A stretch of DNA of 54,604 nucleotides from Saprospiraceae bacterium (GTDB lineage Bacteria; Bacteroidota; Bacteroidia; Chitinophagales; Saprospiraceae): the NCBI GenBank assembly GCA_025056735.1, contig JANWVR010000015.1, positions 1 through 54,604 of the forward strand, in the 5' to 3' direction. The notes beneath the pieces are model-generated. The model did not search any database and was not told the origin of the DNA. It saw only the letters and a program-made list of their open reading frames with translations. Positions 17,301 through 25,342 of this stretch are shown one piece after another (position 1 is the stretch's first letter; each line of letters begins with the position of its first letter). The position numbers and the translations under genes were made by a program.

Positions 17301-18111
17301 ATATACCGAGCAGGCCGGCGATGAAATCAGCGCCCTTATCGAAGAGTACAACCGAATGGTAAACAAATTGGAAGAGTCCAAAGCCCGGCTCATCCGCTTA
17401 GAACGCGAAAGCGCCTGGCGCGAAATGGCCCGTCAGGTGGCCCACGACATCAAAAACCCGCTGACAACCATCAAACTGTCTATGCAGCAACTCGAGCGCC
17501 TGTCGTCTGACCCAGCACAGGCCGCTGCTTATTTGAAAAAGGCCATCGCCCGCCTCATCGAGCAGATAGACTCGCTGGCCCAAATCGCCACCGAGTTCTC
17601 GCTGTTTGCCAACTTAGATATCCGTCAAAAACACGACATGGTGCTCAACGACGTGGTCGAAAGCGTCTATGACCTCTTTACCGAGGACCGCAACGTCGAG
17701 ATGTCCATCGAACTGCCTGCCGAACGCTTCCACATTCAGGGGGACAAAAATCACCTCATTCGGGTATTCAACAACTTGGTTATCAACGCCATCCAGGCTA
17801 TACCTGCCGAGCGCAAGGGGCGCATCGAGCTATCGGTAAGCCGCCAGGGCAACTTTTTGGTCGTGCGCATCCGCGACAACGGCGGCGGCATTCCACCTGA
17901 AATCCAAAAGCGCGTCTTTGAACCCAACTTCACGACTAAAAGCTCAGGCAGTGGGCTGGGCTTAGCCATCTGCAAACGCATCATCGAGGCACACGACGGC
18001 CACATCTACTTCGAGACGCGCCCGGGCGAAGGCACCGATTTCTATGTTGAGTTGCCTATTTCGACACATGAAACGGCGACGGAACAACCCAAAGAGGCTC
18101 TCTCGAATTAA
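14350..18111 (+). CDS. Very large membrane sensor histidine kinase (HAMP-HisKA-HATPase)
   Basis: This 1253-residue protein is a membrane-bound sensor kinase. A first helix (about residues 5-22) is followed by an exposed region, then seven or eight helices between about 200 and 460. A second exposed region runs to about 710, and three more helices lie near 715-735, 770-790 and 935-955 with a third extracytoplasmic segment between the last two. A HAMP-like linker leads to the HisKA box RQVAHDIKNPLTTIK, with the phosphorylated residue at His1032. The ATP-binding part has the N box VFNNLVINAIQAIP (about 1140), RIRDNGGGIP, FEPNFTTKSSGSGLGLA and the final strands. The signal is unknown. No response regulator gene lies within the window next to it, so its partner is elsewhere. 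Confidence 0.92.
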   Translation: MMKSSLLYLFAGVVLAAVVYTAQNSLKDTALLRRSAGRVEAHVMEQERAALQWLEQEQAALKTVVQGRLPANIEGWSASLSEQSQQDYTLLIHQGDSVLFASNNAVSPLPEVLSALANAGEHRQGIRMPAGYFYVYARPFDADATVSVWIPIEWQTAGRRYFPASLSMPAGVQVVAAESGEPIYVNGAPLFGLSAQGRVQAAWVQGVLLAALLLLLALVLARVSGQVLRWHGQGKRWQALGLLTLTFLALWALMATTGFSREALGALSVFARPLERPVLGVCSVGDLLLHLTLLLWFAVFFHRISRVEGLSQRFSPLARIALSTLAYAVTVGSALGLVWLCHWLIFESGIFFDFDNLLNADRFSALALASLLAVLLALFLFHHRLIFTAQECGLPVFQRAIALGLGAALAFVLAKAGNVSAPWPLLLMIVLAAGYAVLFQRSIALRVPRLVGLAVWLMLFSALTAWSLYSFNADRDRQTRLAYAEMLALGRDSSHAEPLLRQAAPLLTQDSTLANLLKPWPFRPLAADLRQRAYELTYPYSYLFQNYRLSVFAFDKDGSVLPQDQPQDRAEVVGNNWEKGIPVADLPQVRYLVTDNGVFRYLLRVPMQRINDPAQPAEVYFAFDHVYPQPTRVYSELFYRQPYRGMTRLFTYDYAVQRRGYLVVDQGEASRAVFAKDLPRGQAEERITRQPRRADAVYSTLDGTAAAAVGRPLGDARKPLYLFSALFALCLLIIVVVALLNTWLGFLPAHYQLSFAGQGSLSKRIHYRTFALIGAGFAGAIALTYVHFADQARQREQADLDRRAEALVTYMRIQLGDVPPQTDTLAQVVPQLLAPQAASLATDVNFFSSEGQILFSTQNPLVRIGVLPNRMSADAQARLIAGLEQEATVAERAGGTTYTNRYLPLRNNQNQLLGFLGVPYYLSGRKVGPEVSDFIGLLASVYVFLMLIAYAVSYTLSNSIISPLKLISNKIQRLKLEDKNEPLEYTEQAGDEISALIEEYNRMVNKLEESKARLIRLERESAWREMARQVAHDIKNPLTTIKLSMQQLERLSSDPAQAAAYLKKAIARLIEQIDSLAQIATEFSLFANLDIRQKHDMVLNDVVESVYDLFTEDRNVEMSIELPAERFHIQGDKNHLIRVFNNLVINAIQAIPAERKGRIELSVSRQGNFLVVRIRDNGGGIPPEIQKRVFEPNFTTKSSGSGLGLAICKRIIEAHDGHIYFETRPGEGTDFYVELPISTHETATEQPKEALSN

Positions 18112-18170
18112 CCGATATCCTGCTTCGATTTAGCGCGATTACTGCACCTGCGCTTTGGCCTTCGCCGCCG

Positions 18171-18206
18171 CTTTCCTTTGCTCGCTCAAGACCGGGCGAA
18201 GGAAAG
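18171..18206. terminator. Stem-loop between convergent genes
   Basis: A 13-base-pair stem (CTTTCCTTTGCTC pairing with GGGCGAAGGAAAG, three G-T wobbles) with a ten-base loop lies between the stops of the histidine kinase and the DUF423 gene. No T-run follows on either strand, so termination at this site is inferred from position and stem strength. Confidence 0.5.
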
Positions 18207-18221
18207 ATGTGATCTACGGCG

Positions 18222-18605
18222 TTAGCGCCGCACCCCCCAGGCCAGCGCCAGCCAGCCGCCAATAAAACAAAGCCCACCCACCGGCGTGATGGGGCCTGCC
18301 CAGCCTACCGGGAAGGGCAACAGATCGCGACACGCCAGCAGATACAACGAGCCGCTAAAGAAAAGAATACCCAGCCCAAACAATCCGCCGCTACGCCGGA
18401 GCCAGACATCCTCACCTCGCCTCATGAGGATGCCTAACGCCAGCAAGGCCAGGGTGTGAACGAATTGGTATTGAATGCCCTTTTCAAAAATCGCTGCCTG
18501 ATACTCCGACAGGTGCGGCTTCAAGCCATGTGCGCCAAAGGCGCCTAAAGCAACCGTTACAGCGCCCGATAAGGCCGCTAAGCGCAAGAATTGAGAACTG
18601 GTCAT
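18222..18605 (-). CDS. DUF423 small membrane protein
   Basis: The 127-residue product has four predicted membrane helices and the DUF423 signature: GAVTVALGAFGAHGLK near the N-terminus, FEKGIQYQFVHTLALLALG in the middle and GPITPVGGLCFIGGW near the end. The family includes YwdK of Bacillus and has no proven function. The length is as usual for the family. The gene stands alone, converging on the sensor kinase and separated from the downstream side of the permease gene by about 130 bases. The ATG at 18605 gives a standard N-terminus (MTSSQFLRLAALSG). Confidence 0.9.
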   Translation of the reverse strand: MTSSQFLRLAALSGAVTVALGAFGAHGLKPHLSEYQAAIFEKGIQYQFVHTLALLALGILMRRGEDVWLRRSGGLFGLGILFFSGSLYLLACRDLLPFPVGWAGPITPVGGLCFIGGWLALAWGVRR

Positions 18606-18733
18606 AACGGCAAATATCTCGTTCCTTTTAAGGGCTTAAAGGTACAGCACGCGGCCATGCACCTATCGCATTAGTTGTGATACTCAACCGCTCTCACCCG
18701 CCCACCCAGTCGGCTTATTAGCCAGGGCTGTCC

Positions 18734-20053
18734 TCAGGGAACTTGACTGTGTCTCCTTTTCAGCCACCCAAACACGCCAGCGCCTACGGCCAAAAGCCCC
18801 AGCCCTGGCAGCGCCTGTTCGGGGCGTTCCCAAAATGTATTTACGGCAAAAGCTGCTGAAAGAAGCACAAATACTGCCGGCACGATGGGATACCCCCACG
18901 CCCTAACTGGACGCTCTACCTGCGGACGCCTTATGCGCAAAACAAAAACGGCCGCGCCCGCTAAGCCCATAAAGAGGGCATCCGCAAACGTCACGAACGT
19001 GATAATGCGATCAAACAAACCTCCGAAAAATAACAACACGCCTATGGACCAAAGCGCTTGCACCGACATGGCTAACATGGGTGTGCGCCAGCGCGGGTGC
19101 ACTTTCGCCAACGACGACAGGAAAATGCCGTCGCTCGCCATAGCAAAATAAATGCGCGGCGCCGACATCGTATAAATGCTCACCGTGCCAAAAATAGAAA
19201 GCGCAATAGCGGCAGCTACCGCTTTGCCACCCCAGGGCGCCACCTGCTCTAAGGCCTCACCAGCCACACGGGGCGTGCGGGCGATGGCGTCCAACGGCAG
19301 TAGCAGCATGTAGGCCATGTTGACCAACAAATAAGCCGCCAGAACGATAAACACGCCCAGCACCATCGCTCGAGGCGCCGTGCGCGGGGCGTCTATAGCC
19401 TCGCCGGCCACGTAAGAGGCATGGTGCCAGCCGCCTATGGAAAAAATGACCCCTATAAGCGCCGTCAGCAGCGCCGTTGGCCAGGCCTCAGGCACCCCTT
19501 CATTCAGGGAAAACTGTAGCCCCGTTCGCTCGGCGCTGCCGTAAAGAAAGCCTACGGCAATAATCATCGCAATTGCCAACAATTTCAACCCGGTGAGTAC
19601 ATTGCTAAGCGCCTGGCTCACGTGCACGCCCAGCATATTGAGCGCCGTCAGGCCCAACACCGAAACTGCTGCTATCGCCACCTTGGCGGCCTCGCTCATG
19701 CCTGGGAAAAATATCTTCAGGTATTCTGCAAAGGCAGCCCCCAGACCGGCTAAGGCGCCGCTATTGACGACCAATAAAATGATCCAACCGTAGAGAAAAG
19801 CGGCAAAGTCACCGTATGCCTCGCGCAAATACGCATACATACCGCCCGAACGCGGAAACATACTGCCTAACTCGCTGAATGTCAGCGCTCCCGTCAGTGC
19901 CAGCACGCCGCCCAGCACCCAAGCCAATAACGCCAGCAACGCGTTCGGCACCGCTTGCACAATCTGGCCGGGCGTTACAAAAATACCCGAACCAATGCAG
20001 GAGCCTACGGCGATCATCGTCAAGCCATATAACGTCAGGGCTTTGCGCAACAT
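18734..20053 (-). CDS. APC-family amino acid permease
   Basis: This 439-residue protein has about twelve membrane helices and belongs to the amino acid-polyamine-organocation family, which imports or exchanges amino acids. Helix 1 contains the unwound substrate-binding motif GSCIGSGIFVTPG. The next helices show LLAWVLGGVLALTGALTFSEL and the AYLREAYGDFAAFLYGW stretch, both typical of the LAT/YhdG-like branch. The frame reaches a GTG at 20086, but the ATG at 20053 gives the family N-terminus (MLRKALTLYGLTMIAVGS). A possible promoter ends only four bases before this ATG, so the message may be almost leaderless. The substrate cannot be deduced. Confidence 0.9.
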   Translation of the reverse strand: MLRKALTLYGLTMIAVGSCIGSGIFVTPGQIVQAVPNALLALLAWVLGGVLALTGALTFSELGSMFPRSGGMYAYLREAYGDFAAFLYGWIILLVVNSGALAGLGAAFAEYLKIFFPGMSEAAKVAIAAVSVLGLTALNMLGVHVSQALSNVLTGLKLLAIAMIIAVGFLYGSAERTGLQFSLNEGVPEAWPTALLTALIGVIFSIGGWHHASYVAGEAIDAPRTAPRAMVLGVFIVLAAYLLVNMAYMLLLPLDAIARTPRVAGEALEQVAPWGGKAVAAAIALSIFGTVSIYTMSAPRIYFAMASDGIFLSSLAKVHPRWRTPMLAMSVQALWSIGVLLFFGGLFDRIITFVTFADALFMGLAGAAVFVLRIRRPQVERPVRAWGYPIVPAVFVLLSAAFAVNTFWERPEQALPGLGLLAVGAGVFGWLKRRHSQVP

Positions 20054-20057
20054 GGCG

Positions 20058-20090
20058 CAAAGAAAATGCCCTTTAGCGAGGCCCACACAA
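20058..20090 (-). promoter_or_regulatory. Possible promoter of the permease gene
   Basis: On the minus strand TTG (20090-20088) is followed after 22 bases by TTTCTTTG (20065-20058), an imperfect version of TAnnTTTG, four bases before the ATG at 20053. If real, the transcript would start at or near the start codon. Confidence 0.3.
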
Positions 20091-20105
20091 GGGTGGGCTT
20101 TTTTT
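20081..20105 (+). terminator. Terminator-like hairpin with T-run on the plus strand
   Basis: GCCCAC-ACAAGG-GTGGGC is followed by an eight-base run of T on the plus strand. No plus-strand gene ends here. It may serve as a shield against antisense transcription, or simply be part of the permease promoter region. Confidence 0.35.
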
Positions 20106-20115
20106 GGTGCTTATG

Positions 20116-20146
20116 AAAAAGCCTGGCGGTTTGTACCCCGCCAGGC
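20116..20146 (-). terminator. Rho-independent terminator of the sigma/anti-sigma unit
   Basis: On the minus strand a perfect nine-base-pair stem (GCCTGGCGG with CCGCCAGGC, eight-base loop) is followed by TTTTTC. It lies 53 bases after the stop of the anti-sigma-like gene at 20199 and closes that transcription unit. Confidence 0.8.
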
Positions 20147-20198
20147 CCTATTTGATTGGTCGTTACTGCTAAACAGGCCCTAACATAGGGTGCTCACC

Positions 20199-20813
20199 TT
20201 ACTCTGGCTTCGGAGCTTTTAGCATCAGCCACTGGCGGATACTGGGCGGATAAGTGCCGTGTTGGATGCTCGTTCTCAAGGGGAGCGGTTGCAGCGGTTG
20301 TGCCCATGGGGCGTTGCGCAGGGCTTCTACTTCGCGTCGGATGGTAGTGTTGGGGGCGGGCACGCTGCCGGGTAGCGGGGCGCTGCTGGGCAGTAGCGGT
20401 TCGGCATGGCGGTGGACGTCGAATGCAGCGTTTCTGGGCTTAGGTGCGCGTGCTGGAGTCGAAGAGATGATCCGCTCGGGAGGTGCAGTCTCCGCCGCTG
20501 GCGCAGTTTCTACGATTGCAGTTGGCACTTCGTAGGGAACAGCATTTGCTGCACCGGGCGCTTCGGGCGATTTCGCCGGCTTCAGGAAGGCCCAATAGAG
20601 CCCGAACAGCAGGGCTGCAGAGGCCGTTGCTATAAGCAGAGCAACATAGGCTCCTCCACCTGAGCGAGGCGGTGTTTTCAGATGGGTGCGGACGCCTTCC
20701 CACACGCGCGGCGAGGGCGTATCCCAGCCGGAGGGCGAAGGAGTGTCGGGCAAATCCTCGAAGGCCCGGCGGAACAGGGCGTCTAAATGGGCGAACTCTT
20801 TGTTATCTTCCAT
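20199..20813 (-). CDS. Putative membrane anti-sigma factor
   Basis: The 204-residue product has a charged cytoplasmic N-terminus of about 55 residues (LDALFRRAFEDLPDTPSPSGWD), one membrane helix at about 56-77 (AYVALLIATASAALLFGLYWAF) and a proline- and alanine-rich exported tail. The N-terminal pattern, with W at the start of a VWEGVRTHLK segment, is common in Bacteroidota proteins encoded right after ECF sigma factors. That position is also seen here, 41 bases behind the sigma gene on the same strand. Binding and release of this sigma factor is therefore inferred from context. No zinc-binding anti-sigma motif is visible. A strong terminator follows the gene. Confidence 0.7.
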   Translation of the reverse strand: MEDNKEFAHLDALFRRAFEDLPDTPSPSGWDTPSPRVWEGVRTHLKTPPRSGGGAYVALLIATASAALLFGLYWAFLKPAKSPEAPGAANAVPYEVPTAIVETAPAAETAPPERIISSTPARAPKPRNAAFDVHRHAEPLLPSSAPLPGSVPAPNTTIRREVEALRNAPWAQPLQPLPLRTSIQHGTYPPSIRQWLMLKAPKPE

Positions 20814-20854
20814 AATTTAACATGAGCAGAGCAGGCCGGTATGGCGTGCGATTT

Positions 20855-21400
20855 TCAGGTGATGAAGGATTTGTCCACGATGCGCTTGAGATATTCGCGC
20901 GCTTTGAACAGCTGGCTTTTGCTCGTTCCAATGGAGATGCCGAGTTGTTCGGCAATCTCTTCGTGGCTAAATCCTTCGATGACATACAGATTAAACACCG
21001 CACGATATCCTGGAGGCAGGCGCTGCAGATACTGAAGGAGCGTTTCGGCGTCAAGGTTAGAGGCAAAGTCCTCTTCGGTACGCAGCAGGTTTTCGAACGG
21101 CGTGTAGTCAGGCGTGTCGCGCAGGAAATCGCGCTGTTTGCGCAGGTGGCTTAGCGCTGTGTTGACCATGATGCGCCGGATCCACCCGCCCAACGCGCCT
21201 TCGCCTCGAAATTGTGCCATGTCTCGAAATACGCGGATGAAGCCGTCCTGAAGCATGTCTTCCGCCTCGGCCCGGTCTCGTGCAAAGCGAAGAACTACCC
21301 GAAACATCGGGACGCTGAACTTCTGATAGAGCGCCGTCTGATGCGCAGGACTTCCGTTTAATACGCCTTGCACTAATTCCTGGTCGGTCAGTTGTTGCAT
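20855..21400 (-). CDS. ECF-type RNA polymerase sigma factor
   Basis: This 181-residue protein has the two conserved parts of an ECF sigma-70 factor. Region 2 includes RDRAEAEDMLQDGFIRVFR and GWIRRIMVNTALSHLRK (about residues 40-95). Region 4 includes LQRLPPGYRAVFNLYVIEG and the helix-turn-helix FSHEEIAEQLGISIGTSKS (about residues 120-170). It would direct RNA polymerase to a small set of promoters in response to an envelope signal. The frame extends to 21550, but the ATG at 21400 (MQQLTDQELVQGVLNG) matches the family start. The following gene is a probable membrane anti-sigma factor. I see no promoter resembling TAnnTTTG in the 250 bases upstream, which would be consistent with autoregulation, though this is only a suggestion. 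Confidence 0.93.
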   Translation of the reverse strand: MQQLTDQELVQGVLNGSPAHQTALYQKFSVPMFRVVLRFARDRAEAEDMLQDGFIRVFRDMAQFRGEGALGGWIRRIMVNTALSHLRKQRDFLRDTPDYTPFENLLRTEEDFASNLDAETLLQYLQRLPPGYRAVFNLYVIEGFSHEEIAEQLGISIGTSKSQLFKAREYLKRIVDKSFIT

Positions 21401-21654
21401 GTTGAACGGATGCTGGATGGGTGATCGAGGAGCCACTTGGGTTGCCTGTAGGAGTGTTTTTTTGAAAAATAAGGCTGTCAAGCCATTTTTCGAGTCGCAA
21501 AGAGGGCCAGAGTGGAGCGGTAGAGCCGGGGAGGTTTTCTCCAAAAGCATCGTTGGCTGTGCATCGGCTTGTGGGGGGATACTCCACTGCCTTGGCTAAA
21601 ACGGATGGGCCAATAAATGTTTTATGTGGTTGCTGCGCAAGGCCGTTTTTCGGT
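21401..21654. other. Intergenic region upstream of the sigma factor
   Basis: No gene or RNA is recognised in these 254 bases between the LytS-type kinase stop and the sigma factor start. A stretch of seven T at about 21455-21461 and AT-rich DNA around 21455-21490 stand out from the GC-rich surroundings and could hold the sigma-operon promoter. Confidence 0.3.
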
Positions 21655-22689
21655 CTATTTTTCCGCCAGATGTATCTTCAGATGGGCGCGGAAGGTGCCG
21701 TTTTCACGGCCAGTAAAGAGCTCGTGGCGGTCGGGGTAGAGCAGTTCTAATTGGCGGCGCACGTTTTTCAGCCCGATGCCTTCGGTGCGGGGTGGAGGAG
21801 CGTCGGCGTCCACAGTGTTGCGCACCTCGAAGTCAAGGGTATTGTCTTGAAAGGCTAAGCGCACCGATATTTCCACCGTTCCAGTGGTGCCGCCGGCGCC
21901 GTGTTTGAAGCTATTCTCTACAAAGGGCAGCAGGAGTAAGGGCGCAATAAAACCACCCGGCGGTTCTATGTGCTCTTCGTAATGCACTTTAAGGCGCTCG
22001 TTGTAGCGCAGTTTTTCCAATTCAATGTAATCTCGGATGACTTTGGCTTCGTCGGCAACGGCGATACGCGGAGCACGGCAGTCGTAGAGCATGAAGCGCA
22101 TGATCTTAGACAGCATCAAGATGGCATCGGCCGTATGGTCTGATTTTTTGCGTGCTAAGCCATAAAGGTTGTTTAGGGTATTGAACAGGAAGTGCGGATT
22201 CATCTGCGCGCGCAAGAAGTTGAGCTCCGATTGGAGCTTCTCCTGCATCAGTTCCCGCTCAAACTCTAAGCTCTTGTAGTGCACGCGGATCATTTTGATG
22301 GTCGTCGCCGCCGCTACAGTAATGAACAGGTCAAAGGCAATGAGATACATACCCTTCCAGCTGAAGAACGGCACGTTACGGCCCGGCTGCGTCAGGGGGA
22401 AGAGTAGCCACTCCGTAGTCATTCGATACAGCAGGATAGCGACGAGAAAAGCGGCCGTCGTCAGTCCCACAAGTTTCCACAGTTTATCGCGGTCCAAGTA
22501 GAGCGGGATAACGCGATAGAAAACGAAATAGGTCAGCAGGAGTTTGACAGGTATAACGGAGGCTTCGTTGATGAATGCCTCGGCGGGGTCAATACGGTTG
22601 TAGAAGCTGCCTAGCCCGGTATTGAGGATGAGATAGACTACCCAGAAGCTGACGTGGTAGCCGATGCGGAGCCAATCTATGCGCGCCAT
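21655..22689 (-). CDS. LytS/YehU-type membrane histidine kinase
   Basis: The 344-residue protein has four membrane helices (about residues 10-28, 44-64, 72-92 and 112-132) followed by a coiled stretch and the His_kinase domain FLRAQMNPHFLFNTLNNL with phosphorylated His166. A HATPase region follows with LLLLPFVENSFKHG and TEGIGLKNVRRQLELLY. Such kinases normally phosphorylate LytTR-type regulators. None is encoded next to it here, which is unusual for this class in Bacteroidota. The ATG at 22689 lies inside the 3' end of the GH31 gene (13-base overlap), so it is probably co-transcribed with that glucosidase. The link between the two is unknown. Confidence 0.92.
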   Translation of the reverse strand: MARIDWLRIGYHVSFWVVYLILNTGLGSFYNRIDPAEAFINEASVIPVKLLLTYFVFYRVIPLYLDRDKLWKLVGLTTAAFLVAILLYRMTTEWLLFPLTQPGRNVPFFSWKGMYLIAFDLFITVAAATTIKMIRVHYKSLEFERELMQEKLQSELNFLRAQMNPHFLFNTLNNLYGLARKKSDHTADAILMLSKIMRFMLYDCRAPRIAVADEAKVIRDYIELEKLRYNERLKVHYEEHIEPPGGFIAPLLLLPFVENSFKHGAGGTTGTVEISVRLAFQDNTLDFEVRNTVDADAPPPRTEGIGLKNVRRQLELLYPDRHELFTGRENGTFRAHLKIHLAEK

Positions 22690-25205
22690 TCGATGTTTTG
22701 AAAATCGGGTGAGATGACAAAGTGATAAAAGGTGCGGTTGTGCAGGCGAATTTCCCGCAAGGGCATTTCAACGCCATCAACGAGGCATTTTTGCAAGAAA
22801 GTGGGAAATCCGACTAAGAAAATTTTTATTTTTTTATAGAAAACGGGCCAACAGCCGTCTATATGTTGGCGAAGGTAAAAAGATTGTTTGTCAGCAAAGG
22901 TCGTCCAGGTGCGCAGGCAAAATTCGCCTTCCCGATAACCGTAGCCTTCCCCGGCATCTTCGTATAGTTGGCTGACGACAGCCTCGGCGGCATTGTGATA
23001 ATAGACGTACAGCTCCAGTTCTTCCACAGTAGCTATGTGGCCGGTGTGTTGGAGCACCGGATAAGTCGGTAACACAGCGCCGGCCCTGACGAAGAACGGA
23101 ATCTGTTCTGGCATGACGTTGACAAAGAGTTCGCCTGAAGCCAGTTGGCCGTTCCAAAAATAATACCAGAGCCCTTTAGGCAGGTAAACCAATTGCCGTT
23201 GCACTTTGGGCTGCACCACAGGGCTGATCCATAAGTGGTCGCCGCAGAGGAAGTCGCGTTCTACGTCGCGCAGTTTAGGGTCGTTAGGGTCAACGAAAGC
23301 GGCGTGTTGGAGCACGGGTGTGCCGTCTTGGCTATTTTTCCACATCGCCGTGTAGAGGTAAGGGAGTAGGGCATAGCGCAGTTGAATGGCCTTTTGGGCC
23401 AGGGGCGTCCAGCGGTCGCCAAACGACCACGGCTCTCGGTCAGTGGTATGCAGCGCGGGATCGGCCAGCTGAGCCTCATCTTTGACAGCAGTATCGCCTG
23501 CCGAATATTGGCCCATGCTGTGCACGCGCATAAGGGGGTGGAAAACGCCCAACTGGAGCCACCGGACAAACAGTTCGCCATCGGGCATCCCGGAAAAGCC
23601 GCCGATATCGGCGCCGCAGAACGAGAATCCTGATGCGCTCAGCCGCTGACATTGCACATTAGCCAGGGCTAAGTGTTCCCACGAAGCGCTGTTGTCACCC
23701 GTCCACACCGCCGCATAGCGCTGCCCACCACTGAAGGAAGCGCGCGTCAGCAGGAAGGGGCGTTTTTGCGGGCAAAGTCTCCGCATGCCCTCCCACGAAG
23801 CGCGCGTCATCAGCAAACCATAGACGTTGTGCAATTGCCGATGTGCAGCCCAGTGGCCCTCGAAGGAATGTTGCGCATCGTCGGGCAGCGTTCTGGAGCG
23901 CACGTGAAAGACAGCAGGCTCGTTCATGTCGTTCCAAAACCCGCTGACGCCCAGGTCAGTGTATAGTTCCCGGTGCAGTTCGCCCCACCATTCGCGCGTC
24001 TGGGGGTTGGAGAAATCTGGAAAAGCGCAAAAGCCCGGCCACACAGGGCCTTTGGCAAGCGCTCCATCAGCGGCGCGTACAAACAGGCCCTTTTCTACGC
24101 CCTCGCGATAAGCGGCATAGTTAGGGTCTTCCTTGATGCCCGGGTCAATGATGACTACCGTATGGAAGCCGCGTTTGCGCAAAACATCTATTAAGCCCTT
24201 AGGGTCTGGAAAATGCTCCCGATTCCAGGTAAAGCATCGGAAGCCATCCATATAGTCAATGTCCAAGTAAATGGCGTCGCAGGGAATGCACAATGTGCGG
24301 AAGGTGTCGGCTATTTCCAGTACGCGTTCTTGTGGGTAGTAGCTCCAACGGCACTGGTGGTAGCCCAGCGCCCACAATGGCGGCAGTTGTGGCCGCCCGG
24401 TCAGGCGCGCGTAGGCGCGCGTTACATCGGCAGGCGTCTGACCGTAGAGGAAGTAATAATTCATCTCTCCACCCTCTGCCCAAAAAGAGACCACGCCTCT
24501 GGCTTTGCTGTCAAAGTCAAAGTGCGTGCGAAAGGTGTTGTCTAAAAAAATGCCGTAAGAAAGCCCCTGGTGAATGCCGTAATAGAACGGTATGGCTCGA
24601 TAGAGCGGGTCGGTATTGGGCCCAAAAGCAAAAGCGTCGGTACACCAGTTTTCAAACGCTTTACCGCACAGGTTGGCGCCGCAGGTCTTATCGCCCAAGC
24701 CGTAGAAAGCCTCGCGCCGCTGACATTTTTTGGAGATTTTTAACCGATGCCAGCCTTTGAGCACGCTGCGACGCGCCACAAACTCGCCAGCATCCTCGTT
24801 GAGCAGTCGGTCGTCGGCGTCGTAGAAACGCGCGAGTGCTCCGGTTTTCGTCAGCGTTAGCTGGAGCAAAGCAGTAGTCAGAACGTACTCGTTGGCCATC
24901 TCGCTCAGGGTGGCAGTCACCTTCTGAGCGGGTCTTTCGGCGTCTAAGGCATAGGAGAAGTCGGGCTGAAAAACGCCATCAGGGCTGTAGCGCAGCCGAA
25001 TGGTGTCGGGAGCGATGACCTGCACGCGCAGGCAAAAGCCGTTGCGACAGGCGAACTCATAGGCGCCCTCTTTCCAGCGCACCGCCACTACCTCGTCGGG
25101 GCGCATTTCTTCATAGACGTCCTCGTAGCGCAGGCGAATGTCCGCCTCGCTGAGCGGAACGACATTGGGCGGCGAAGGCGTTTTTGCCGGCTTTTTGTCC
25201 TTCAT
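22677..25205 (-). CDS. Glycoside hydrolase family 31 (alpha-glucosidase-like)
   Basis: This 842-residue enzyme has the family 31 layout: an N-terminal beta-sandwich (residues about 40-260), a TIM barrel (about 270-640) and C-terminal beta domains. The barrel contains PPLWALGYHQCRWSYYP, IYLDIDYMDGFRCFTW, the nucleophile motif GFWNDMNEPAVF and the probable acid/base segment WTGDNSASWEHL. Family members remove alpha-linked glucose or xylose from oligosaccharides, and the closest general description is alpha-glucosidase. No signal peptide is seen, so it acts in the cytoplasm. A C-terminal stretch (FYKKIKIFLVGFPTF) is unusually rich in Lys and Phe and AT-rich. The stop overlaps the LytS-type kinase gene by 13 bases. 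Confidence 0.93.
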   Translation of the reverse strand: MKDKKPAKTPSPPNVVPLSEADIRLRYEDVYEEMRPDEVVAVRWKEGAYEFACRNGFCLRVQVIAPDTIRLRYSPDGVFQPDFSYALDAERPAQKVTATLSEMANEYVLTTALLQLTLTKTGALARFYDADDRLLNEDAGEFVARRSVLKGWHRLKISKKCQRREAFYGLGDKTCGANLCGKAFENWCTDAFAFGPNTDPLYRAIPFYYGIHQGLSYGIFLDNTFRTHFDFDSKARGVVSFWAEGGEMNYYFLYGQTPADVTRAYARLTGRPQLPPLWALGYHQCRWSYYPQERVLEIADTFRTLCIPCDAIYLDIDYMDGFRCFTWNREHFPDPKGLIDVLRKRGFHTVVIIDPGIKEDPNYAAYREGVEKGLFVRAADGALAKGPVWPGFCAFPDFSNPQTREWWGELHRELYTDLGVSGFWNDMNEPAVFHVRSRTLPDDAQHSFEGHWAAHRQLHNVYGLLMTRASWEGMRRLCPQKRPFLLTRASFSGGQRYAAVWTGDNSASWEHLALANVQCQRLSASGFSFCGADIGGFSGMPDGELFVRWLQLGVFHPLMRVHSMGQYSAGDTAVKDEAQLADPALHTTDREPWSFGDRWTPLAQKAIQLRYALLPYLYTAMWKNSQDGTPVLQHAAFVDPNDPKLRDVERDFLCGDHLWISPVVQPKVQRQLVYLPKGLWYYFWNGQLASGELFVNVMPEQIPFFVRAGAVLPTYPVLQHTGHIATVEELELYVYYHNAAEAVVSQLYEDAGEGYGYREGEFCLRTWTTFADKQSFYLRQHIDGCWPVFYKKIKIFLVGFPTFLQKCLVDGVEMPLREIRLHNRTFYHFVISPDFQNIEWRA

Positions 25206-25277
25206 GCAGCAAAATTCGGGTTACTTCGCGGTATCTGAAGGGGCATTCTGCGTCTTGCCCATGGCCAAGCGGGTGAC

Positions 25278-25322
25278 AAAAAAGAGAGGCGTCGCTCGGT
25301 TTGGGGCACCTGACGACGCCTC
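25278..25322 (-). terminator. Rho-independent terminator of the secreted-protein gene
   Basis: On the minus strand a perfect nine-base-pair stem (GAGGCGTCG with CGACGCCTC, 19-base loop that can close further with GGT/ACC) is followed by TCTTTTTTG. It begins 20 bases after the stop at 25343. Confidence 0.7.
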
Positions 25323-25342
25323 ATGTGGAGCAGGGCGATGGT

